From contig CACMWW010000009.1 of assembly GCA_902617525.1 (NCBI GenBank), positions 1-48,013 of the forward strand: a stretch of DNA of 48,013 nt, written 5' to 3'. Positions 33,965 to 41,398 of the stretch are shown piece by piece; the first letter of the stretch is position 1; each line of letters starts with the position of its first letter. Source of the DNA: an uncultured Pelagibacteraceae bacterium. Its GTDB lineage: Bacteria > Pseudomonadota > Alphaproteobacteria > Pelagibacterales > AG-422-B15. The notes beneath the pieces are model-generated. The model was not told the DNA's origin. It saw only the letters and a program-made list of their open reading frames with translations, and made no database searches. A program made the translations under genes and the position numbers.

Positions 33965-34483
33965 ATGTTATCATCTTTAATAGTTGGAGCTGGATGCTTT
34001 TGGGGTGTTGAAGTCTTATATGAACAAATGCCTGGTGTTATCAATGCAACCTCAGGTTATTCTGGTGGTCATTTAGATAATCCTAGATACGAGGATGTTT
34101 TAACTGGTGAGACTGGTCATGTTGAAGTAGTCAAGATTGATTATGATACTAGCGAAGTTACTTTTAATGAATTAATTGATACATTTTTTATCATTCATGA
34201 CCCCACAACCTTAAATCGTCAAGGGCCTGATATTGGTGAGCAATATAAATCTATACTTTTTTACAATAGTGAAGATGAAAAAGAAATTATTGAGAGTAAA
34301 ATAAAAAAAATTGATTTATCAGGCAAGTTTGAAAACCCAATAGTTACAGAAATTAGAGAAACAACAGAGTTTTATCCTGCAGAAGATTACCATCAAGATT
34401 ATGCAGTAAAAACAGGCAAACTATGCTACCAGCAACTTTATGTTATGTATAATTATTCACCGATACCCATCTCAACACCCTAA
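33965..34483 (+). CDS. msrA: Peptide-methionine (S)-S-oxide reductase
   Basis: It reduces the S form of methionine sulfoxide; the partner MsrB is encoded in the suf operon 8 kb away. The catalytic Cys11 is in GAGCFWGVE, at the extreme N-terminus, with the conserved ATSGYSGG, PTTLNRQGPDIGEQYKSILF and FYPAEDYHQDY segments. The 172-residue length is normal and no signal peptide is present. A late Cys (KLCYQQL) may resolve the disulfide. The stop is one base from the stop of the convergent gene. Confidence 0.96.
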   Translation: MLSSLIVGAGCFWGVEVLYEQMPGVINATSGYSGGHLDNPRYEDVLTGETGHVEVVKIDYDTSEVTFNELIDTFFIIHDPTTLNRQGPDIGEQYKSILFYNSEDEKEIIESKIKKIDLSGKFENPIVTEIRETTEFYPAEDYHQDYAVKTGKLCYQQLYVMYNYSPIPISTP

Positions 34484-34484
34484 A

Positions 34485-35369
34485 CTATTTTGACGAAAAA
34501 GTAGGCAGTTGAGGATTACTTACTGTTGGGAGTACATACCTGCTTTTTGCAATATCTAAACAGTTTTCATTGTTGTGATTATAATAATTTGAACTTTTGA
34601 AATCTAAATGTTTCGCTTTATCATAAGTTTTATTAGATTGTACGCTGTACATTATATCACCAGGTATTGATAGGTGCCCTCCAATGCCATCGTTGATCGT
34701 GCCTTCATCTTTAAAAACTAGATGATCTTCTGCACACTGTGGTACGGCCCCCAAAACATGAAGAATTTCATGAAGAGCAGCTTTAGCAGTTTCATTAAAT
34801 TCAGGTTTAAAACCTCCATTGTTTTCAATACATGAGCCACTTCTTTTTCCTGGGTAATAAAGAGCTGCCGTGTTGGCTGTTACACCCTCTGTTGCATAGC
34901 TTGGAAGTTGAGAAGACGCACAAACATCTCTGTTAGAGCCGCCATAGATGATGAAATAAACTTTTTTTGGATCATTAAAACCAAATCGACTTATTGCGGG
35001 TTGTAATACATTGACTGCCTGAATTCCATGTTTTGATATTTCATCATCATTTATGTCAAGTCTCAGAAAAGTAATGTCTATTTTATTATCATCTTTCCGA
35101 TCAAATTTAAGATTCTGGCCATCTGCAAATAATCTATCTTTAGTTTTTGAGTTAAACCATTTATCGATTTGATATATTAACATGCTTATTTTGCTATCAA
35201 GATCATATTCTTTATCAACACCATCTTTTGGTAAAACATACATAACATGAATATTATAACCATCATCAATATCAGGAAGATCAGTGAAGTTTCTTCCTGG
35301 TTTTTCATCAGAAAGCACAGCTGAAGCTAAAAAAAAACTTATTATAGTATAGCTAATAAATATACGCAT
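34485..35369 (-). CDS. Secreted HExxH zinc-metalloprotease-like protein
   Basis: A 294-residue exported protein with a signal peptide (IFISYTIISFFLASAVLS). It has a zinc-site motif HEILHVLGAVPQ with His200, Glu201 and His204, followed by GGHLSIPGDIMYS, which could supply the third His and a Met-turn-like DIM. This resembles secreted bacterial proteins with HExxHxLGAVQ ... H ... DxM patterns. Cys residues at about 150, 180 and 212, plus one near the end, could make disulfides. The substrate and role are unknown. It starts 29 nt from the divergent PLP-enzyme gene. Confidence 0.7.
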   Translation of the reverse strand: MRIFISYTIISFFLASAVLSDEKPGRNFTDLPDIDDGYNIHVMYVLPKDGVDKEYDLDSKISMLIYQIDKWFNSKTKDRLFADGQNLKFDRKDDNKIDITFLRLDINDDEISKHGIQAVNVLQPAISRFGFNDPKKVYFIIYGGSNRDVCASSQLPSYATEGVTANTAALYYPGKRSGSCIENNGGFKPEFNETAKAALHEILHVLGAVPQCAEDHLVFKDEGTINDGIGGHLSIPGDIMYSVQSNKTYDKAKHLDFKSSNYYNHNNENCLDIAKSRYVLPTVSNPQLPTFSSK

Positions 35370-35398
35370 ATTTTTAAATCTGATAAGGTTTTTATTTA

Positions 35399-36469
35399 AT
35401 GAAAAAGTTTATTACAAATCCATATTTTAAAAAAGGACTTCCAGGAGATAATGGCATTGATCCTGTTAGTACAGATGTTGAGGCTGTAAAAAAGCTTTTG
35501 AGATTGTGCCCTAAAGCAGCTGAAACACCTTTAGTGAAATCAGCTAAATTAAGCAATGAACTAGGTATTAAAAAATTATGGTTTAAAGATGAAAGAGATC
35601 GAATGGGCCTTGGAAGTTTTAAAGCTCTTGGCGCAGCCTTTGTAATCGCAAGTGATGCAGCAAAACATTTAAAATCTTTAAGCAAGGATTCAAATTGGAG
35701 CTCAGCTCTAAACGGGAAAACCTATATATCAGCAAGTGCAGGTAATCATGGGATTTCTCTAGCGGCTGGCGCAAGAATATTTGGAGCAAAGGCAGTAATT
35801 TATTTATCTAAAAATGTCCCTTCAAGCTTTGCAGATAAAATTAAAAGTTTTGGCGCAGAGGTTGTTGTATGCGGCAATGACTATGAAGAGAGTTTAGAGG
35901 GTGCAAAGCAAGAAGCTGAGAAAAACAATTGGATGCTTTTGTCAGATGTAACCTGGGAAGGATACGATCACGGCTTGAGAGTTATGCAAGGATACTTAGT
36001 TCTTGCAGATGAAGCGTGTGCAAGCTGCGATGAGCATCCAACACATATATTCTTACAAGCAGGAGTGGGAGGTTTTCCTGCATCCATTGCAACCTATATG
36101 AGAAAATATTTTGGTAATGAGCCAAAAATAATAATTGTCGAACCTACTAAGGCTCCAGTATTGCTCGAGTCTATAATCGAAGGAAAAGCAGTAACTGTAA
36201 CCGGCGGAGTTTCTAATATGGGACGTTTAGATTGCAAAAGTCCTTCGACAAGGGCGCTATCATCGCTTGCAATTACTTGTACAAATTTCATGACAATCGA
36301 AGATGAAGATGCTGACATTGCAGTGAAAGAGCTTAGACAAAATGATTTTGATACTTCACCTTCTGGTGCAGCCGGTTATGCCGCTATCAAAGAAGCAAAA
36401 AAATATCCAGTGTGTGGAATTGACAAAAATAGTAAGATTTTAATTATTTTGACTGAAAAGCCGGCTTAA
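35399..36469 (+). CDS. dpaL: Diaminopropionate ammonia-lyase-like PLP enzyme
   Basis: A 356-residue fold-type II PLP enzyme. The N-terminal ETPLVKSAKLSNELGIKKLW and KDERDRMGLGSFKALGAAF segments, with PLP on Lys75, match diaminopropionate ammonia-lyase, which turns 2,3-diaminopropionate into pyruvate and ammonia. The segments SAGNHGISLAAGAR, the DVTWEGYDHGLRVMQGY loop and AGVGGFPASIATYM fit the same branch. It is shorter than the ~400-residue E. coli enzyme. A related amino acid dehydratase activity cannot be excluded. Confidence 0.8.
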   Translation: MKKFITNPYFKKGLPGDNGIDPVSTDVEAVKKLLRLCPKAAETPLVKSAKLSNELGIKKLWFKDERDRMGLGSFKALGAAFVIASDAAKHLKSLSKDSNWSSALNGKTYISASAGNHGISLAAGARIFGAKAVIYLSKNVPSSFADKIKSFGAEVVVCGNDYEESLEGAKQEAEKNNWMLLSDVTWEGYDHGLRVMQGYLVLADEACASCDEHPTHIFLQAGVGGFPASIATYMRKYFGNEPKIIIVEPTKAPVLLESIIEGKAVTVTGGVSNMGRLDCKSPSTRALSSLAITCTNFMTIEDEDADIAVKELRQNDFDTSPSGAAGYAAIKEAKKYPVCGIDKNSKILIILTEKPA

Positions 36470-36514
36470 TTTTTATTATTGAAAATTATTCAAACATTAT
36501 ATTAAATTTAGCAA

Positions 36515-37699
36515 ATGATAACAAAAAGTCTTCTCTCTAAAATCATAAAAACAGGGAACCTTACATGGGTAAAGCCAAATGGTGAAATTAACACTTATGG
36601 TGATGGTACAGGAGACCCCATAAAAATTAGAACTACAAATAACTTTTCAGAGATAAAGTTATTAATGAACCCGTCAATTCATTTTGGTGAAAGTTATATG
36701 AATGGATCACTCGTAGTCGAAGAGGGGCGGATTCATGATTTTTTAAAATTAATTTTCTCAAATACAGAGGTTGATATTGATCATTGGGTAATGAAGTTAT
36801 CAAAAATAGTTCGAGCCATTTCAAATAAATTAACTACAAGCAATTATATATCTAAATCAAAGAGAAATGTTGCTCATCATTATGATCTTTCTGATAAGCT
36901 TTATGAGCTTTTTTTAGACCCTGATAGACAATATTCTTGTGCTTATTTTAATTCCCCAAATGATTCTTTGGAGCAGGCGCAAATCAATAAAAAAGAATTA
37001 ATCTCAAAGAAGTTATTGCTTGAAGAAAATCAATCTGTTTTAGATATTGGTTGCGGTTGGGGTGGAATGGCCTCGCATATTTATAAAAAATCAAACGCAA
37101 GTGTTGTAGGCGTAACTTTATCTGAAGAACAAATTGCGTATGCTCAACAAAGAAAAGTGAGAGAGAAGTTGGACAAGGTTGAATACAGACTTCAGGATTA
37201 TAGGAACGTAAATGAGAAATATGATCGAATTGTATCTGTTGGCATGTTTGAGCACGTCGGTACAGCACACTACCAGGAATTTTTTAACAAAGTTTACGAT
37301 CTATTAAACGATAGTGGAGTTGCGCTTATTCATACAATTGGTAGGTTGAATGAGCCTGGCAACACTGACCCGTGGATAGATAAATATATTTTTCCTGGAG
37401 GATATATTCCAGCGCTGAGTGAAACAGTTTCTAGAGTTGAGAAATCGGGTTTATCAATGACTGATGTACAGATATTAAAATTTCATTATGCGGAAACATT
37501 AAAAAGATGGAGATATAATTTTTACGACAATATAGACAAGGTTAAAGAAATTTATGATGAAAAATTCTGCAGAATGTGGGATTTCTATTTATCTTCATCC
37601 CAGGCTTCATTCGAAGAGTCGACATTAGTTGTATTTCAGCTCCAACTTTCTAAAAATAAAAAGACCGTTCCTGATAAGCGGGATTATTTATTAGCATAG
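36515..37699 (+). CDS. cfa: Cyclopropane-fatty-acyl-phospholipid synthase family methyltransferase
   Basis: A 394-residue SAM methyltransferase that adds a methylene bridge to unsaturated acyl chains in membrane lipids. The N-terminal lipid-binding part includes PSIHFGESYMNGSLVVEEG; the catalytic part begins RNVAHHYDLSDKLYELFLD with the SAM loop VLDIGCGWGGMASHI at about 174-188 and VSVGMFEHVG. The C-terminal YAETLKRWRYNFY is typical. It may work on the products of the desaturase at 39346. Its stop codon is inside the following terminator hairpin. Confidence 0.92.
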   Translation: MITKSLLSKIIKTGNLTWVKPNGEINTYGDGTGDPIKIRTTNNFSEIKLLMNPSIHFGESYMNGSLVVEEGRIHDFLKLIFSNTEVDIDHWVMKLSKIVRAISNKLTTSNYISKSKRNVAHHYDLSDKLYELFLDPDRQYSCAYFNSPNDSLEQAQINKKELISKKLLLEENQSVLDIGCGWGGMASHIYKKSNASVVGVTLSEEQIAYAQQRKVREKLDKVEYRLQDYRNVNEKYDRIVSVGMFEHVGTAHYQEFFNKVYDLLNDSGVALIHTIGRLNEPGNTDPWIDKYIFPGGYIPALSETVSRVEKSGLSMTDVQILKFHYAETLKRWRYNFYDNIDKVKEIYDEKFCRMWDFYLSSSQASFEESTLVVFQLQLSKNKKTVPDKRDYLLA

Positions 37700-37725
37700 C
37701 TACTTTTTAGAAGTAACTATGCTAA
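37691..37725. terminator. Bidirectional terminator hairpin after cfa
   Basis: TTAGCATAGCTAC and GTAACTATGCTAA pair over 13 positions with one mismatch around a 9-nt loop. The cfa stop (TAG, 37697-37699) is in the left arm. It lies between convergent genes and can serve both. Confidence 0.7.
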
Positions 37726-37734
37726 CTTGTTTAT

Positions 37735-38436
37735 TTAGTTGTTAAATACAACTACCCCTTGATCTACAATATTTGCGTGAGGCGCCATATTCGCGAACAT
37801 CCATCTTTGCATCTCTTCACTTGCAAAAATATCCAATGCTTTCCCCATATCAACTGGATTAGCTGATGAGAAATATATCATTGCATTTGCAGGAAGGACA
37901 CTTGATGGACACATAGCGCATTGCAATGTATCAACGATAACTGGAGCTCCTGCTTCACGCATCATTTCTTGCATGATTGGTACGTTGAGTACAAAATTTA
38001 TTCCACTCTCAACTTCCAGAGTCGCATAACCAATAGTTTGACCCGCCGCAGCTTCACCAAGTGTTGAATTATTTGCCCAAGTTACGCTATTAACGCTACT
38101 ATCGAACTCAATTTCACCATATGTGCTATTAAACCAATTAGGATTTTCTGCAACGATAGCTGCAGTTTCCATTTGATCTTCATAACTATCATAATAACCA
38201 TAAACAAATGTAGTATCATTTGAATTATCGCCTCTCAGTTTAGTAGATGATCTAAAAGCAGTATATTTTGCTCCACCAGCCATAGCCTTTTCTTTGAACG
38301 CTATAGTTGCTTCTGATATTTCTTGTGGATTAGCTCCTCTTACTTCCCAAACATCTACAATAAATGCCTTACTAGGTAAAATAGAGATAGCTAACAAACC
38401 TAAAGATATTAAAAAAGTTTTGTAAATTTTAATCAT
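37735..38436 (-). CDS. Exported protein of unknown function with CxxCP motif, copy 2
   Basis: A 233-residue protein with a signal peptide (FLISLGLLAISILPSKA). I do not recognise a named family. The mature chain looks like two alpha/beta halves in a row: VDVWEVRGANPQEISEATIA ... and, later, TIGYATLEVESGINFVLNVP. Between them a WFNSTYGE loop, and in the second half LQCAMCPSS, then MQRWMFANMAPHANIVDQGV. It is a clear paralog of the next gene upstream (38455-39174): CxxCP, MQRW and the final VDQG/VDTG all align. The start has an AAAGGA site and the gap between the two copies is 18 nt. Confidence 0.8.
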   Translation of the reverse strand: MIKIYKTFLISLGLLAISILPSKAFIVDVWEVRGANPQEISEATIAFKEKAMAGGAKYTAFRSSTKLRGDNSNDTTFVYGYYDSYEDQMETAAIVAENPNWFNSTYGEIEFDSSVNSVTWANNSTLGEAAAGQTIGYATLEVESGINFVLNVPIMQEMMREAGAPVIVDTLQCAMCPSSVLPANAMIYFSSANPVDMGKALDIFASEEMQRWMFANMAPHANIVDQGVVVFNN

Positions 38437-38454
38437 AGTTTTTCCTTTCCTAAA

Positions 38455-39174
38455 TTAATTTGCAATTACCATGTTCATACCAGTATCAACTTGCTCTACA
38501 AATGGCCTTATATTGCTATAAAACCATCTTTGCATATTAAAATCAAAACTATCCATGTCATCGCCCATTTCTTCAAGCGAGTCAGCAGCTAAAAACATCA
38601 TATGTGTTGTTTCATCCATTGAAGCGGGGCATATTGTGCAGCTCACCAATCCGAGTTGACCGTCTATTCCACTTTCAGACATCTTTTCAGGCATTTGAGG
38701 GAAACGATTCACAAAGTTTAAAAAGTCAGTGACATTAATCAGCCCATACCAAAGCGTATTACCAACCTCAGCTGGCTCATAATTGACATCAGCACCTGGC
38801 GGAGTTTCGAATACAGCATTTACAACCTGATCCGTGTCTATGTCAAAGTTTTCATCAAACCATGGTTGATTTGTTGCAAATAGACCGTTTGTTTTCATCA
38901 TTTTACTATTGTTTTCATAAATAGCTGCAAACAACATTGTTTCGTTATAACCGTCACCTTTTATTTTCATGCTAAGAGTAAAATCAATCCATTCTGCGCC
39001 ACCTGCTTCTGCTAAGGTTTTGAATTTCTCATAGCCTGCAACCATTTCAGCTCTTTTTTCAGGTGTGTTTACGCCAGAAACTGAATATAGGTCTAACACC
39101 AATGCTTTACTCGAAGTCATACTTAGTCCTATAAAAGCTAGTATTATGACAATTTTTGCGATAAAATTTTTCAT
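38455..39174 (-). CDS. Exported protein of unknown function with CxxCP motif, copy 1
   Basis: A 239-residue protein with a signal peptide (IVIILAFIGLSMTSSKA) and the same plan as its neighbour: VLDLYSVSGVNTPEKRAEMV at the mature start, PWFDENFD near the middle, VSCTICPAS in place of LQCAMCPSS, and MQRWFYSNIRPFVEQVDTG near the end. A strong AAGGAG site precedes the ATG, stronger than most in the window, which suggests good expression. The two Cys could form a redox or metal site in the periplasm. No family name can be given. Confidence 0.8.
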   Translation of the reverse strand: MKNFIAKIVIILAFIGLSMTSSKALVLDLYSVSGVNTPEKRAEMVAGYEKFKTLAEAGGAEWIDFTLSMKIKGDGYNETMLFAAIYENNSKMMKTNGLFATNQPWFDENFDIDTDQVVNAVFETPPGADVNYEPAEVGNTLWYGLINVTDFLNFVNRFPQMPEKMSESGIDGQLGLVSCTICPASMDETTHMMFLAADSLEEMGDDMDSFDFNMQRWFYSNIRPFVEQVDTGMNMVIAN

Positions 39175-39345
39175 ATATATCTCCTTTTTGTTTAATAAAT
39201 TCTATGTCATCTAAGTTACAAAAATATGATATTTATTATCATTAATAGATAGTCTTACAATTTAATATGAACGCTAACTATATGTAATAACTGGTTAATT
39301 CTAATTAGTGTAAAATAAATAAAAAAATATTATATATATATAAAA

Positions 39346-40290
39346 ATGATAAAAAAATTTACTCCTTTTTTAAAGCCAAATGAAGTTCTTTCGAATGAAC
39401 AAGTCGATTACTTAAGAAAGAAAGATAATTTTAAGGGAATTGGATTGTTGTTGCACGCTTGGGTTATAATAATTTTAACGGTTACAATATATACTTTATT
39501 TCCAAATATACTAACTTTCGCGTTTGCTGTTTTAGTAATTGCCGGAAGACAACTTGGTTTAGCAATTTTAATGCATGAAGGAGCACATGGTCTAATTACA
39601 AATAATTCAAAATTAAATAATTCCTTATCACAATGGGTTTGTGCTTTTCCAGTATGGTCTGATACATATGGCTATCGTCACTATCACCTTGCACATCATA
39701 GAAATACTCAATTAGAAGATGATCCTGACCTAAGTTTATCAAAGCCTTTTCCAGTTGAAAAAAAGAGCATGTTAAGAAAAGTACTTAGAGATATTTTTGG
39801 TATTTCAGGACTTGTTCAAAGATATGAGTTGATTTTTAAAACATTGCTTAAAAGTGACACAAAAAAGAATGATGGAAAAAAAATTAGTGGTTTTGAATCA
39901 AGAAATACTCTTTATGGCATACTAATTTCAAATCTTATTATATTTTTTATTTTTTGGCTCATGGGTCAATGGTGGTATTACTTAGCATTCTGGTTATTGC
40001 CACTATTTACTTTTTTTCAGCTATTTTTAAGAATAAGAAATATTGCTGAACATGCGGGAGTAAAATCTGAAAATGATTTTAATAATGCTCGAACGACGTA
40101 TGCAAATATTATAGAAAGAACCTTTTTTGCTCCATATTATGTCAATTATCATCTTGAGCATCATTTATTTATGTTTGTTCCGTGCTATAAGCTCAAGAAA
40201 GCACATGAGATGATACTTGAGAAACATACAAATGAAGATCTAGAAATTAAAAGTGGGTATGTTTCTATGCTTCGTTCTGTATTAATTTAA
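39346..40290 (+). CDS. Membrane fatty acid desaturase family protein
   Basis: A 314-residue integral membrane di-iron enzyme. The three histidine boxes are HEGAHG, HLAHHRN (with DDPD after it) and HLEHH near the C-terminus. Membrane segments lie at about 30-50, 60-78, and 190-230. It could desaturate acyl chains or hydroxylate a carotenoid or other lipid; the family alone does not decide. The cfa gene 1.7 kb away, acting on unsaturated chains, favours a lipid role. The 13 nt to the flavin reductase gene suggests cotranscription. Confidence 0.88.
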   Translation: MIKKFTPFLKPNEVLSNEQVDYLRKKDNFKGIGLLLHAWVIIILTVTIYTLFPNILTFAFAVLVIAGRQLGLAILMHEGAHGLITNNSKLNNSLSQWVCAFPVWSDTYGYRHYHLAHHRNTQLEDDPDLSLSKPFPVEKKSMLRKVLRDIFGISGLVQRYELIFKTLLKSDTKKNDGKKISGFESRNTLYGILISNLIIFFIFWLMGQWWYYLAFWLLPLFTFFQLFLRIRNIAEHAGVKSENDFNNARTTYANIIERTFFAPYYVNYHLEHHLFMFVPCYKLKKAHEMILEKHTNEDLEIKSGYVSMLRSVLI

Positions 40291-40303
40291 ATTAATTAAT
40301 TAA

Positions 40304-40780
40304 ATGACTGCTGATTTTGAGGAAAACATTCTAAAAAAAGCATTTGGTTCGTTTGCAACGGGAGTTGCAGTGGCTACATCGCATAAAAGTGGCTTTACAA
40401 TCAATTCATTTGCATCTTTAAGCTTAAAACCACCATTGATTATATTTAATATTTATAAGTCTGAAACTGACCACGTAGACTTTTTAAAAAATAATTCGTT
40501 TGTAATTAATTTTCTTTCAAATGAACAAGAAGAAATATCGCGTTTATTCGCCACAAAAGATCCTGAAAAAGTTAGTAAAACAAACCATACTATATCATCT
40601 AGTAATAATATCATTCTTGATAATACTTTAGGTTACATTGAGTTATCGGTTTATCAACAAATTGATATTGCTGATCACGTTTTAGTCATAGGTAAGGTTG
40701 AAGATTTAAGAATTGATGATAATAGAAATCCACTTATTTATTATAGAAGCAATTATCAAACTTTGAAAAATGACAATTAA
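40304..40780 (+). CDS. Flavin reductase-like domain protein
   Basis: A 158-residue FMN-binding split-barrel protein. The start LKKAFGSFATGVAVATSHKS, TINSFASLSLKPPLIIFNIY and FVINFLSNEQEEISRLFA are typical of flavin reductases that feed reduced flavin to a partner oxygenase. The YYRSNYQTL end is typical too. Its partner is unknown; being next to the desaturase makes an electron-supply role possible but unproved. The next small gene starts 11 nt before its stop. Confidence 0.9.
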   Translation: MTADFEENILKKAFGSFATGVAVATSHKSGFTINSFASLSLKPPLIIFNIYKSETDHVDFLKNNSFVINFLSNEQEEISRLFATKDPEKVSKTNHTISSSNNIILDNTLGYIELSVYQQIDIADHVLVIGKVEDLRIDDNRNPLIYYRSNYQTLKNDN

Positions 40781-40946
40781 AAAAAATCTATTAATTATCA
40801 TTCCTATACTTATTCTGTTGGCTCTTGCAATGTTAGGTTTGTTAGAAAAAGATATTGAAAATGAAGTTTTAAATGAAGGTTCAGGGTGTAGTAGCTGCAG
40901 TGGTCCAAAAGCGTTTAAAGCAAAAAATAAGTCAGACGAAAATTAA
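40770..40946 (+). CDS. 58-residue membrane-anchored CxxC protein
   Basis: A small protein with an N-terminal hydrophobic helix (LLIIIPILILLALAMLGLL), an acidic spacer (EKDIENEVLNEG) and a CSSCSGPKAF motif with Cys40 and Cys43, then a Lys-rich tail. It overlaps the flavin reductase end by 11 nt and the convergent DUF805 end by 4 nt, which fits a real gene in a packed genome. The CxxC faces the periplasm if the helix is a signal anchor. No family is recognised. Confidence 0.6.
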   Translation: MTIKKNLLIIIPILILLALAMLGLLEKDIENEVLNEGSGCSSCSGPKAFKAKNKSDEN

Positions 40947-41338
40947 GAGGAGATCTCTCCAAAATCATTGCTGCCTTCACTTCCTTTTAAACACATGAAA
41001 AAAATAATAGTAATTATTCCAATAAAAGGAACCAGCACAATTAATAGCCACCAACCCGAACGATTTACATCATGCAGTCTTCTTACATAAAGAGCAAAAC
41101 TTGGGACGATAAAGAGAAAGTATAAAAATATATACATTGGTCCAAGCATTATTGAGTCAGATGAATTAGCTAATTGAATACCGATTAGTTGTAACTGAAA
41201 GAATATATCAAGCTGTAATCCAACAAAACCAACAGCTGTTGTAAATAAGTAAAAATACCAAAACTCAGCTCTGTTTGCCCTGGTCTTGAAATCAAAACAT
41301 TTTACAAAAGCATTGTTTATTGATTTGAAAAAACTCAT
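40943..41338 (-). CDS. DUF805 membrane protein
   Basis: A 131-residue membrane protein of family DUF805. The signatures are FKTRANRAEFWYFYLF near the start and YVRRLHDVNRSGWWLL in the second half, with about four hydrophobic segments. The function is unknown. It is divergent from the AtuA-family gene (60-nt gap) and convergent with the small CxxC gene. Confidence 0.9.
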   Translation of the reverse strand: MSFFKSINNAFVKCFDFKTRANRAEFWYFYLFTTAVGFVGLQLDIFFQLQLIGIQLANSSDSIMLGPMYIFLYFLFIVPSFALYVRRLHDVNRSGWWLLIVLVPFIGIITIIFFMCLKGSEGSNDFGEISS

Positions 41339-41398
41339 AATGTATTAGACAATTTAATTATTTAACTAATTATAACAAAAATAGATATAATAATTCAA

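Noticed and set aside
39300..39345. AT dinucleotide run before the desaturase as a repeat element
   Set aside because: A short stretch of TATATA is common in this base composition and has no further structure.
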